From Adiantum capillus-veneris (taxonomy: Eukaryota; Streptophyta; Polypodiopsida; Polypodiales; Pteridaceae): 64,000 nt of DNA. Positions 26,816 to 39,475 of this stretch are shown here, in pieces. How positions within the stretch are numbered: the first letter of the stretch is position 1; the number at the start of each line of letters is the position of its first letter. The stretch spans positions 61,959,933 through 62,023,932 of the forward strand of contig CM043965.1 in NCBI GenBank assembly GCA_014529385.2, read 5' to 3'. Under the pieces are notes generated by a model, which saw only the letters and a list, made by a program, of their open reading frames with translations, was not told where the DNA came from and did not search any database. Made by a program: the position numbers and the translations under genes.

Positions 26816-26960
26816 TGTACCTTGCTATCTCTCTCTTGAAAATACATGCTCATGTATGTGTGCGTCTGTGTTATCTATGTGTATGTATGTATATTTGTGT
26901 TATTTCATTGTAATACTCATACATAATGCAGATACACAATTACACTTAATTACGATATGC
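26051..26960 (+). promoter_or_regulatory. Candidate 5' region and first non-coding exon of the ParB/methyltransferase gene
   Basis: A sequence unlike the arrays, with gcacgagc and acacacaga-rich stretches, ends at a plausible donor, aaaaaacag|gtattt (26373/26374). The coding exon at 36807 begins right after an acceptor, so a 5' non-coding exon must exist upstream. This is the best candidate between the two divergent genes and would make the 10.4 kb array intronic. Downstream, three copies of an 89-bp unit (cacatattcc...cagtgaaatctgttatctt) lie at about 26497-26760, followed by CT and TCTA microsatellite. This is inferred; no transcript evidence is available. Confidence 0.3.
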
Positions 26961-27249
26961 ACACATAGTATATATACATACATAAATATCACAAATAACT
27001 AACACATTGTAATACTAGTAAACTTGAATGGAAGACTTACTTGCGTGATCTGTTAAAGTCGATTCTTGTAGCGAGTTCTGGATGTATGCTGAGCTGATTT
27101 TCCTCTAATCCATTTGTAGATATGATTGTAACTTATGTTTCTCAAAAATAGTAGTGTTGTTTAGTGATACACCTAATGGACATAAATGGTTGAAACTAGG
27201 ACATGTAGACCAAAAATACGTGTATTTCTTTGGATGAATATATCCACTT

Positions 27250-30200
27250 TTTGGTGACCCTTACCACAAGTGGTGGACCTTGAGACCAGTGGACTATAAG
27301 GACCTCCAAACAATACCTTGTACACTCAATCCTTCTTGGTATCTAGGTTGGACAAGTGGTGGACCTTGTTCAAATTCTCTAACCACTCTCTCTAACATGG
27401 TGACATAATTTAGGTGTGATAAATTCATATCTATGCAAACTAATATCAGTTTAGGCTTGTTAATTTGAATCTGTTTGAATTTATGTACAATATAATGATT
27501 TGAGGTTTGCATATTTGAATTTAGGTGGTATAATGATATCTTTTTGTGGTAAACTTGAATTTAAAATCAATTTCGCGTGGAATATTTTAAATTTAAGTGG
27601 TAAAATTTAAATTTTTATAAAAAAGTTTGCATTTTAAAATTTGGGCGGGATATTTTAAAATTTAGGCGGGATATTTTAAATTTGGGCAATCAGATTTTGA
27701 ATTTTAAATTTAGGCGTGAAGGTTTTGAATTTATAGCGAGATCTCCCTTACATAAGAGAGTATAGGTTGGACAAGTGGTGGACCTTAAAGCTACAGCATC
27801 CATGCTACTGGACATGATAGGTAGGGAATCTAGTTGAATATTGTATGTATAATATATATGTAATAGATCTAGCTTGGACAAGTGGTGGACCTTGGAGCAA
27901 AACCCCATGTAAAACATATCATGCACATTCCAAGTGGTGAGAAAAAATATCATTTAAGATATAGCCTTATAGGTTGGACAAGTGGTGGACCTTAACACCG
28001 AGATATTCTTAATGTAATTACATAGAGTGGAAAGCTGGTGAATCTTGAGACCAAACCATGCTACTAGCAATAATAGCTTGGACAAGTGGTGGACCTTGAA
28101 AGTAATCCCCCCATCTACGAAATATCATGGGTTTAAGGTATTTTGATGGAGCCTAGCATCTTGGAGACATGGTGCACCTTGCTTCTCTTCATGTTTCAAT
28201 GGAGCCTATCTTGGACAAATGGTGGAGCATCCTTCTCTCCATGTTTCAATGGAGCCTAGCTTGGACAAGTGGTGGACCTTTGCTTCTCTCTATGATTCAA
28301 GTGGTGGACCTTGGAACCAAATCCCCATGTAAAACCTATGATGGTCACTCCAAGTGGTGAGAAAGAATAACCTTTAAGATATAGCCTTATAGTTTGGACA
28401 AGTGGTGGACCTTAACACCCAAATATTCTTAATATAATGACATAGAGTGAAAAAGTGGTGAATCTTGCGACAAAACCACTCATGCTACTAGCGATAATAG
28501 CTTGGACAACTGGTGGACCTTGAACGTAAACCCCCCATGTTTCAATAGACTTAGCTTCGACAAATGGTGGAGCATCCTTCTCTCCATGTTTCAATGGAGC
28601 CTAGCTTGGACAAGTGGTGGACGTTTGTTTCTCTCTATGTTTCAATAGAGTTAGCTTGGACAAGTGGTGGACCTTGGAACCAAACCCCCATGTAAAACCT
28701 ATCATGGTCAGTCCAAGTGGTGAGAAAGAATAACCTTAATGATATATCCTTATAGGTTAGACAAGTGGTGGACCTTAACACCCAGATATTCTTAATATAA
28801 TGGCATAGAGTGGAAAAGTGGTGAATCTTGAGACCAAACCACTCAGGCTACTACCAATAATAGCTTGGAAAAGTGTTGGACCTTGAATGTAAACCCTTCA
28901 TGTACGACATATCGTGGGTTTAATGTTTTTCGATGGAGCCTAGCATCTTGGAGACATGGTGCAGCTTGCTTCTCTTCATGTTTCAATGGAGCCTATCTTG
29001 GACAAATGGTGGAGCATCCTTCTCTCCATGTTTCAATGGACCCCAGCTTGGACAAGTGGTGGACCTTTGCTTTCTCTCTATGTTTCAATAGAGTTAGCTT
29101 GGACAAGTGGTGGAGCTTGGAACCAAACCCCCATATAAAACCTATCATGGTCACTCCAAGTGGTAAGAAAGAATAACCTTTAAGATATAGACTTATAGGT
29201 TGGACAAGTGGTGGACCTTAACACCCACATATTCTTAATATAATGACATAGAGTGGAAAAGTGGTGAATCTTGAGACAAAACCACTCATGCTACTAGCGA
29301 TAATAGCTTGGACAAGTGGTGGTACTTGAATGTAAACCCCCCATGTACAAAATATCGTGGGTTTAAGGTATTTCGATGAAGCCTAGCATCTTGGAGACAT
29401 GGTGCAGCTTGCTTCTCTTCATGTTTCAATGGAGTCTATCTTGGACAAATAGTGGAGCATCCTTCTCTCCATGTTTCAATGGACCCTAGCTTGGACAAGT
29501 GGTGGACCTTTGCTGATCTCTATGATTCAATAGAGTTAGCTTGGACAAGTGGTGGACCTTGGAACCAAACCCCCATGTAAAACCTATCATGGTCACTCCA
29601 AGTGGTGAGAAAGAATAACCTTTAAGATATAGCCTTATAGGTTGGACAAGTGGTGGACCTTAATACCCAAATATTCTTAATATAATGACATAGAGTGAAA
29701 AAGTGGTGAATCTTGAGATAAAACCACTCATGCTACTAGCGATAATAGCTTGGACAAGTGGTGGACCTTGAACGTAAACCCCCCATGTTTCAATAGACTT
29801 AGCTTCGACAAATGGTGGAGCATCGTTCTCTCCATGTTTCAATGGAGCCTGGACAAGTGGTCGACCTTTGTTTCTCTCTATGTTTCAATAGAGTTAGCTT
29901 GGACAAGTGGTGGAACTTGGAACCAAACCCCATGTAAAACCTATCATGGTCACTCCAAGTGGGAAGAAAGAATAACCTTTAAGATGTAGCCTTATAGGTT
30001 GGACAAGTGGTGGCCCTTAACACCCACATATTCTTAATAAAAGTGGTGAATCTTGAGACCAAACCACTCAGGCTACTAGCAATAATAGCTTAGACAAGTG
30101 GTGGACCTTGAATGTAAACCCCTCATCTACGAAATATCGTGGGTTTAATGTATTTCGATGGAGCGTAGCATCTTGGAGACATGGTGCAGCTTGCTTCTCG

Positions 30201-33200
30201 TCATGTTTCAATGGAGCCTATCTTGGACAAATGGTGGAGCATCCTTCTCTCCATGTTTCAATGGACCCTAGCTTGGACAAGTGGTGGACCTTTGTTTCTC
30301 TCTATGTTTCAATAGAGTTAGCTTGGACAAGTGGTGGACCTTGGAACCAAACCCCCATGTAAAACCTATCATGGTCACTCCAAGTGGTAAGAAAGAATAA
30401 CCTTTAAGATGTAGCCTTATAGGTTGGACAAGTGGTGGACCTTAGCACCCACATATTCTTAATAAAAGTGGTGAATCTTGAGACCAAACCACTCAGGCTA
30501 CTAGCAATAATAGCTTGGACAAGTGGTGGACCTTGAATGTAAACCCCTCATCTACGAAATATCGTGGGTTTAATGTATGTCGATGGAGCCTAGCATCTTG
30601 GAGACATGGTGCATCTTTCTTCTCGTCATGTTTCAATGGAGACTATCTTGAACAAATGGTGGACCATCCTTCTCTCCATGTTTCAATGGAGCCTAGCTTG
30701 GACAAGTGGTGGACCTTTGTTTCTCTCTATGTTTCAATAGAGTTAGCTTGGACAAGTGGTGGACCTTGGAACCAAACCCCCATGTAAAACCTATCATGGT
30801 CACTCCAAGTGGTAAGAAAGAATAACCTTTAAGATGTAGCCTTATAGGTTGGACAAGTGGTGCACCTTAACACCCACATATTCTTAATATAATGACATAG
30901 AGTGGAAAAGTGGTGAATCTTGATACCAAACCACTCATGCTACTACCAATAATAGCTTGGACAAGTGTTGCACCTTGAAATTAAACCCCTCATCTACGAC
31001 ATATCGTGAGTTTAATGTTTTTCGATGGAGCCTAGCATCTTGGAGACATGGTGAGCTTGCTTCTGTCATGTTTCAATGGAGCCTATCTTGGACAAATGGT
31101 GGAGCATCCTTCTCTCCATGTTTCAATGGAGCCTAGCTTGGACAAGTGGTGGACCTTTGCTTCTCTCTCTGTTTCAATAGAGTTAGCTTGGACAAGTGGT
31201 GGACTTGGAACCAAACCCCCATGTAAAACCTATCATGGTCACTCCAAGTGGTAAGAAAGAATAACCTTTAAGATATAGACTTATAGGTTGGACAAGTGGT
31301 GGACCTTAACACCCACATATTCTTAATATAATGACATAGAGTGGAAAAGTGGTGAATCTTGAGACAAACCACTCATGCTACTAGCGATAATAGCTTGGAC
31401 AAGTATGGCCCTTGAATGTAAACCCCCCATGTACAAAATATCGTGGGTTTAAGGTATTTCGATGAAGCCTAGCATCTTGGAGACATGGTGCAGCTTGCTT
31501 CTCTTCATTTTCAATGGAGCCTATCTTGGACAAATGGTGGAGCATCCTTCTCTCCATGTTTCAATGGACCCTAGCTTGGACAAGTGGTGGACCTTTGCTT
31601 CTCTCTATGTTTCAATAGAGTTAGCTTGGACAAGTGGTGGACCTTGGAACCAAACCCCCATGTAAAACCTATCATGGTCACTCCAAGTGGTGAGAAAGAA
31701 TAACCTTTAAGATATAGCCTTATAGGTTGGACAAGTGGTGGACCTTAACACCCAAATATTCTTAATATAATGACATAGAGTGAAAAAGTGGTGAATCTTG
31801 AGACAAAACCACTCATGCTACTAGCGATAATAGCTTGGACAAGTGGTGGAACTTGAACGTAAACCCCCCATGTTTCAATAGACTTAGCTTCGACAAATGG
31901 TGGAGCATCGTTCTCTCCATGTTTCAATGGAGCCTAGCTTGGACAAGTGGTGGACCTTTGTTTCTCTCTATGTTTCAATAGAGTTAGCTTGGACAAGTGG
32001 TGGACCTTGGAACCAAACCCCCATGTAAAACCTATCATGGTCACTCCAAGTGGTGAGAAAGAATAACCTTAATGATATATCCTTATAGGTTGGACAAGTG
32101 GTGGACCTTAACACCCAGATATTCTTAATATAATGGCATAGAGTGGAAAAGTGGTGAATCTTGAGAGAAAATTACTCATGCTACTAGAGATAATAGGTTG
32201 GACAAGTGGTGGACCTTGAATGTAAAACCCCCGTCTACGAAATATCGTGGGTTTAAGGTATTTAGATGGAGCATAGCATCTTGGAGACATGGTGCAGCTT
32301 GCTTCTCGTCATGTTTCAGTGGATCCTATCTTGGACAAATGGTGGAGCATCCTTCTCTCCATGTTTCAATGGACCCTATCTTGGACAAGTGGTGGACCTT
32401 TGCTTCTCTCTCTGTTTCAATAGAGTTAGCTTGGACAAGTGGTGGAGCTTGGAACCAAACCCCCATAAAAAACCTATCATGGTCACTCCAAGTGGTAAGA
32501 AAGAATAACCTTTAAGATATAGACTTATAGGTTGGACAAGTGGTGGACCTTGAATGTAAACCCCCCATCTACGAAATATGGTGGGTTTAAGGTATTTAGA
32601 TGGAGCCTAGCATCTTGGAGACATGGTGCACCTTGCTTCTCTTCATGTTTCAATGGAGCCTATCTTGGACAAATGGTGGAGCATCCTTCTCTCCATGTTT
32701 CAATGGACCCTAGCTTGGACAAGTGGTGGACCTTTGCTTCTCTCTATGTTTCAATAGAGTTAGCTTGGACAAGTGGTGGACCTTGGAACCAAACCCCCAT
32801 GTAAAACCTATCATGGTCACTCCAAGTCGTGAGAAAGAATAACCTTTAAGATATAGTCTTATAGGTTGGACAAGTGGTGGACCTTAACACCCAAATATTC
32901 TTAACATAATGACATAGAGTGAAAAAGTGGTGAATCTTGAGACAAAACCACTCATGCTACTACGGTAATAGCTTGGAAAAGTGGTGGACCTTGAACGTAA
33001 ACCCCCCATGTTTCAATAGAGTTAGCTTCGACAAATGGTGGAGCATCCTTCTCTCCATGTTTCAATGGAGCCTAGCTTGGACAAGTGGTGGACCTTTGCT
33101 TCTCTCTATGATTCAATAGAGTTAGCTTGGACAAGTGGTGGACCTTGGAACCAAACCCCCATGTAAAACCTATCATGGTCACTCCAAGTGGTACGAAAGA

Positions 33201-36200
33201 ATAACCTTTAAGATGTAGCCTTATAGGTTGGACAAGTGGTGGACCTTAACACCCAGATATTCTTAATATAATGACATAGAGTGGAAAAGTGGTGAATCTT
33301 GAGACCAAACCACTCAGGCTACTACCAATAATAGCTTGGACAAGTGTTGGACCTTGAATGTAAACCCCTCATCTACGACATATCATGGGTTTAATGTTTT
33401 TCGCTGGAGCCTAGCATCTTGGAGACATGGTGCAGCTTGCTTCTCTTCATGTTTCAATGGAGCCTATCTTGGACAAATGGTGGAGCATCCTTCTCTCCAT
33501 GTTTCAATGGAGCCTAGCTTGGACAAGTGGTGGACCTTTGCTCCTCTCTCTGTTTCAATAGAGTTAGCTTGGACAAGTGGTGGAGCTTGGAACCAAACCC
33601 CCATATAAAACCTATCATGGTCACTCCAAGTGGTAAGAAAGAATAACCTTTAAGATATAACTTATAGGTTGGACAAGTGGTGGACCTTAACACCCACATA
33701 TTCTTAATATAATGACATAGAGTGGAAAAGTGGTGAATCTTGAGACAAAACCACTCATGCTACTAGCGATAATAGCTTGGACAAGTGGTGGCCCTTGAAT
33801 GTAAACCCCCCATGTACAAAATATCCTGGGTTTAAGGTATTTCGATGAAGCCTAGCATCTTGGAGACATGGTGCAGCTTGCTTCTCTTCATGTTTCGATG
33901 GAGCCTATCTTCCACCAATGGGGGATCATCCTTCTCTAAATGTCTCAATGGAGCCTAGCTTGGACAAGTGGTGGACCTTTGCTTCTCTCTATGTTTCCAT
34001 AGAGTTAGCTTGGACAAGTGGTGGACCTTGGAACCAAACCCCCATGTAAAACATATCATGGTCATTCCAAGTGGTGAGAAATAATACCCTTTAAGATCTA
34101 GCCTTATAGGTTGGACAAGTGGTCGACCTTAAAACCTAGATCTTCTTAATATAACGACATAGAGTGGAAAAGTGGTGAATCTTGAGACCAAACCACTCAT
34201 GCTACTAAGGATAATAGGTTGGACAAGTGGTGGACCTTGAATGTAAACCCCCATGTACGAAATATCATGGGTTTAAGGTATTTCAATGGAGCCTAGCATC
34301 TTGGAGACATGGTGCAGCTTGCTTCTCTTCATGTTTCAATGGAGCCTATCTTTGACAAATGGTGGAGCATCCTTCTCTCCATGTTTCAATGGAGCCTAGC
34401 TTGGACAAGTGGTGGACCTTTGCTTCTCTCTATGTTTCAATAGATTTAGCTTGGACAAGTGGTGGGCCTTGTAACCAAACCCCATGTAAAACCTATCATG
34501 GTAACTCCAAGTGGTGAGAAAGAATAAAGTTTAAGATATAGCCTTATAGGTTGGACAAGTGGTGGACCTTAGCACCCAGATATTCTTAATATAATGACAT
34601 AGAGTGGAAAAGTGGTGAATCTTGAGACCAAACCACTCATGCTACTAGAGATAATAGGTTGGACAAGTGGTGGACCTTGAATGTAAACCCCCCATGTACG
34701 AAATATCATGGGTTTAAGGTATTTCAATGGAGATTAGCATCTTGGAGACATGGTGTAGCTTGCTTCTCTTCATGTTTCAATGGAGCGTATCTTGGACAAA
34801 TGGTGGAGCATCCTTCTCTCCATGTTTCAATGGACCCTAGCTTGGACAAGTGGTGGACCTTTGCTTCTCTCTATGTTTCAATAGAGTTTCTTGGACAAGT
34901 GGTGGACCTTGGAACCAAACCCCCATGTAAAACCTATCATGGTCACTCCAAGTGGTGAGAAAGAATAACCCTTAAGATATAGCCTTATAGGTTGGACAAG
35001 TGGTGGACCTTAACACCCAGATATTCTTAATATAATGACATAGAGTGAAAAAGTGGTGAATCTTGAGACCAAACCACTCATGCTACTAGCGTTAATAGGT
35101 TGGACAAGTGGTGGACCTTGAATGTAAACCCCCCATGTTTCAATAGAGTTAGCTTCGACAAATGATAGAGCATCCTTCTCTCCATGTTTCAATGGAGCCT
35201 AGCTTGGACAAGTGGTGGACCTTTGTTTCTCTCTATGTTTCAATAGAGTTAGCTTGGACAAGTGGTGGACCTTGGAACCAAACCCCCATGTAAAACATAT
35301 CATGGACATTTCAAGTGGTGAGAAATAATACCCTTTAAGATATACCCTTATAGGTTGGACAAGTGGTCGACCTTAACACACAGATCTTCTTAACGTAATG
35401 ACATAGAGTGGAAAAGTGGTGAATCTTGAGACCAAACCACTCATGCTACTAGAGATAATAGGTTGGACAAGTGGTGGACCTTGAATGTAAACTCCCCATG
35501 TACAAAATATCGTGGGTGTAAGGTATTTCAATGGATCTTAGCATCTTGGAGACATGGTGCAGCTTGCTTCTCTTCATGTTTCAATGGAGCCTATCTTGGA
35601 CAAATGGTGGAGCATCCTTCTCTCCATGTTTCAATGGACCCTAGCTTGGACAAGTGGTGGACCTTTGCTTCTCTCTATGTTTCAATAGAGTTATCTTGGA
35701 CAAGTGGTGGACCTTGGAACCAAACCCCCATGTAAAACCTATCATGGTCATTCCAAGTGGTCAGAAAGAATACCCTTTAAGATATAGCCTTATAGGTTGG
35801 ACAAGTGGTGGACCTTAACACCCAGATCTTCTTAATATAATGACATAGAGTGGAAAAGTGGTGAATCTTGAGACCAAACCACTCATGCTACTAGTGATAA
35901 TAGGTTGGACAAGTGGTGGACCTTGAATGTAAACCCCCCATGTACGAAATATCATGGGTTTAAGATATTTCAATGGAGCCTAGCATTTTGGAGACATGGT
36001 GCAGCTTGCTTCTCTTCATGTTTCAATCGAACCTGGCTTGGACAAATGGTGGAGCATCCTTCTCTCCATGTTTCAATGGAGCCTAGCTTGGACAAGTGGT
36101 GGACCTTTGATTCTCTCTATGTTTCAATAGAGTTAGCTTGGACAAGTGGTGGACCTTGGAACCAGACCCCTATGTAAAACCTATCATGTGCATTCCAAGT

Positions 36201-36590
36201 GGTGGTAAATAATACCATTTTAGATATAGCCTTATAGGTTGGACAAGTGGTGGACCTTAACACCCAGATCTTCTTAATATAATGACATAGAGTGGAAAAG
36301 TGGTGAATCTTGAGACCAAACCACTCATGCTACTAGGGAGAATAGGTTGGACAAGTGGTGGACCTTGAATTTAAACCCCACATATACAAAATATCGTGGG
36401 TTTAAGGTATTTCAATGGAGCCTAGCATCTCGAAGACATGGTGCATATTGCTTCTCTTCATGTTTCAATGGAGCCTATTTTGGACAAATGGTGGAGCATC
36501 CTTCTCTCCATGTTTCAATGGACCCTAGATTGGACAAGTGGTGGACCTTTGCTTCTCTCTATGTTTCAATATAGTTAGCCTATATTAGAC
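27250..36590 (+). repeat. Repeat array 2 of element B (about 440-bp higher-order units)
   Basis: About 21 units start with ttggacaagtggtggaccttgaatgtaaa (for example 34659, 35463, 35905, 36347). The spacing is mostly about 440 bp (442 for the last three), with shortened variants of about 335-365. Each full unit is built of about eight related 50-60 bp monomers, several with the exact core TTGGACAAGTGGTGGACCTT. The core has two TGGAC half-sites 11 bp apart. Units are highly similar, which implies recent homogenisation. The first 700 bp (27250-27950) are irregular, with AT-rich ttaggcgggatattttaaa repeats. Short open frames recur once per unit and are not genes. Confidence 0.92.
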
Positions 36591-36806
36591 AATTAGTAGA
36601 CCTCGAATCTCTCCATGTTGTCTAGAGCTGAGCTTGGACAAGTGGTGGACCTTACTTCTCCCTTCCCTTAGTTTACTAGCTTAAAAGATTACTATGTATA
36701 CTTGCTTAGATCTAACTTGAACAAGTGGTGGACCTTGTATTCACACAAACTTAATTCATTACAAAAAAGTATATGCTAAAATAACATTTGGTTTTTTTTG
36801 TTTCAG
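36591..36806 (+). repeat. Array/gene junction copied in inverted form at 45.4 and 51.8 kb
   Basis: The sequence from ccatgttgtctagagctgagc through cttgcttagatctaac to cattacaaaaaagtatatgc, just upstream of the splice acceptor at 36806, is found as a reverse complement at about 51815-52020. Its inner part is also at about 45380-45490. The copies stop about 10 bp before the exon. This fixes the border between array 2 and the coding block. Confidence 0.85.
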
Positions 36807-36811
36807 GAAAG

Positions 36812-39475
36812 ATGGCTCCAAAAAAACAGGTTGCAAGGGTTGCTGTCTCAGTTGACTATACTTGCAATGATGTTAGGAAATGGTATTTGGACATACATGG
36901 TATAGAGGGTGCACAATTTCATAAGGTGCATCTATTTATTGCCAAAAAGGAGAATGACAGCTTGTTTGAAGATGTTGGACAAGTTGTGGAAGCATCTGTC
37001 TCTGTAGTTGATAGTCATCCGGAGGTGGAATGCATTGACATTCTAGTTCCAATGAATCTAGAATTTCAACTATCTCCAGGAGCATATGCATTGGAGCGCA
37101 TGTCTAGAAACAAAGAAGAGACAATGTTTTCTCGAGGATGGAAGTTTGCAGAATCAAATCCAAACATCACAGCAGATCAACTTCAAAGCTCCATCATTGC
37201 CACACTACAACGAAAAAAGGTGAAAGCTTCACGACCACCATCCACAAAGAAGCAAGCAAAAGTGCAAAAAGTAGCAGCTAAGCGAACTAGTTCCATTTTG
37301 GATGTAGACAAGGCATCTTTGGCATCCTCATCAACAGAGGGTTCAATGTCAAAGATGAGAATTGTGGATCCAGATGTTTTAGAAGCTGAGGCCATGAAAG
37401 GACAAGAAAAAGATACAGGTGGAATGAATAAGTACATAAATTATTTTCCTTTCCAATATAGGGAATTTGATATCCCTATTCAAAATTGTTGGCTTGCTCC
37501 TGATCACTATAATGCACGTATTATGGATAAAAAACACGCTGAAAGTGTGTTATTTGGATTTTCACGGAGTACGACCAAGCCTGCAGCATGTGCATATTTG
37601 ATGCCTGTTCGAAATGCAAAATCAAAGAAGGGGACTCCTTTGGCAGTAGAAGAGGTAGAGGAGCAAAAAATTAAAGATTATCATTATTGGATTCTTGATG
37701 GGCAGCATTCAATCTATGCTGCAAAAGTTTTGCTTCACAATGAACAAAACAACAAAGAGATATTTGAAAGACTGATTAGCGTGTATAAATTTAGAAAGGC
37801 TCGCATTGTTGTGAATGCTCCTCCATTTGTTGCAACTGCTATATCTGCCATTGCAAATGAGGAGGCTCAGGCATTGTATGTCAAGCAACCTTACAGCCAA
37901 ATATTGAGACATTTACGGAGTCAATGGATCTTCTCAGGACGACCACCAAAGGCAGCAAGTGGAATTGCAGAGGGACATGCATCTCGTGCCGGATGGGATG
38001 TAAGTTATTTTCTTTGTCTTTTTGATAGTGTTTAATTAACAAATCTTGCTCAATAGTTTAATTATTTCTCTATTTCTTTTTAGGCTTTTCTTCGATTGGC
38101 AAGAATGAGTGCAGCAGCAAGTTGGATTGCTAAACAGGCACACATGGTCACGTACTCTGATTTAGTTTATGATTGCTGGATAGAAATCATTGAAAAGCTA
38201 GAAGAGGAGAATAAGAAACCCCCAACAACTGTATTTAGATACCTTTGTGGCCTTGAGGAATCAGAGGTAAAGACTATTCAAGAAGAGATTAGAGATGAGA
38301 AGATTTTACTGTCAAAGAGTGCAAAGGATGGTGATGCAACTGACATGTATGATCGAATCAAGCAGTTGAAGCAAGACAAATTGATTCAAGATGCACTTCT
38401 TGAAGGCTTCAACAATTTGAATGAGTCTTCACCATGTAAAGACTGGGAGGAGGTGGTCAAAATGTATAACATCAATGATGTTGTTTATAAAACAATTTTA
38501 ATGCTATGCGAGGAATGGATCAAATCTAGTTTGACGCGTGGAACAAAGAAAATGGCTTTTCCAGATGGAGCAATAAAATACATGCAATGGGCAATTCACC
38601 TTCAAAAGGAGAAAACTGAGCCTAGAGATTTGCCATGGTCAATCTATGTGGTGAGCCTACAAATGGAAGGCAATCTCTACTTGATGCGCCACTTCAATAA
38701 TAAAGTGCCTATTGGCTTATGTGTTTTAGATATGACAAAAAACGTTGGAGGCAATTTGAAGTGGAGTGAGGAGACATTTAACAATGCTTTGGATGGGATC
38801 TTGGCTATTGCTGGAGGGTCAACAGATCCTGGATTTGTCTTTCTTGCATTTGTGGATTTCACTAACTTCACAAAATTGCAATGTGCCTTTCACGCCATGG
38901 GAGATAATCTGAGCTACCATTGTTGTGGTGCATTGCATCACTTTCCATCAGCTCCTTGCAAAGGAGCAATTCAATTCCTAACAGTTATTGCCTTCTTGGG
39001 ACAAGGCAATGCATTTGAAGACCTGAGAAGAAGATCAGAGGAACATCCCATGCCAATTGATTGTTCTCTTCTTCAAGTAGCAGATAACGATATGTCAGAT
39101 TTGCAATATTTGGAGGCCAAAAAAAGAGCTTTGGTCAAGCACTACATTCGTACATATTGTTTTGAAGACCGCAAGCTTGTTGATGTTTTTGGTGATGGCT
39201 CCTTGGTTGCACAAGAAGGAATACAACAGAAAAAAGAAGTTATATGCTTAATTGATAGTGTGGAGGAGGCAAAAAACGTGGAGACCATGCTGCTAGACTT
39301 TGCTAAGTCTCATGAAGATATAGAAAAATGGGCTGGACTTCAACAATCCACTTCGCAATCAGATGACATTGTGCCTGTTACAGAGGAGTGCTCTCCACAA
39401 AGAGAAGAAGAACAACAACAACAACATCCTCTGTCAATGGAGGACTTTTTGGAAATGGAGACACGTATGTTTTGA
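36812..39475 (+). CDS. ParB-N-like / degenerate N6-N4 DNA methyltransferase-like fusion protein
   Basis: The exons are 36807-37999 (ATG 36812) and 38084-39475 (TGA), with GTAAGT donor and phase 0, giving 859 residues. Residues 1-200 are basic with a Lys/Ser linker. Residues about 215-345 resemble ParB-N: conserved NAR, then WILDGQHSIYAAK (DGQH at 296-299). Residues about 590-800 follow the order of N6_N4 methyltransferases. LCVLDMTKN sits where D-P-P-Y belongs (612-615), followed by DPGFVFLAF, then AMGDNLSYHC, then EAKKRALVKHYI and LVDVFGDGSLVA (motif I-like, 761-772), ending in a strand with ICLIDS. Both catalytic motifs are altered, so it may bind rather than modify DNA. ParB-methylase fusions are known in phages and bacteria. 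A donor (GTATGT, 39465) three codons before the stop can splice to 42058, 43257 or 50316. The domain calls rest on motif order, not a search. Confidence 0.55.

Noticed and set aside
27640-27690. ggcgggatattttaaa repeats as E2F or geminivirus-like elements
   Set aside because: Only a short AT-rich tandem; no stem-loop nonanucleotide or Rep-like frame nearby.
27250-36590. Many 60-105 residue frames beginning MDKWWT.. or MVEHPS.. in the arrays
   Set aside because: They recur once per repeat unit, change frame between units (442 is not a multiple of 3) and have no splice or domain support. They are products of the satellite.
36812-39475. Endogenous giant-virus or phage origin of the whole block, because of ParB and methyltransferase-like domains
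   Set aside because: Genes have GT-AG introns, no other viral hallmark gene is seen, and the block is enclosed by transposon ends. A remote viral or bacterial origin of the single gene remains possible.
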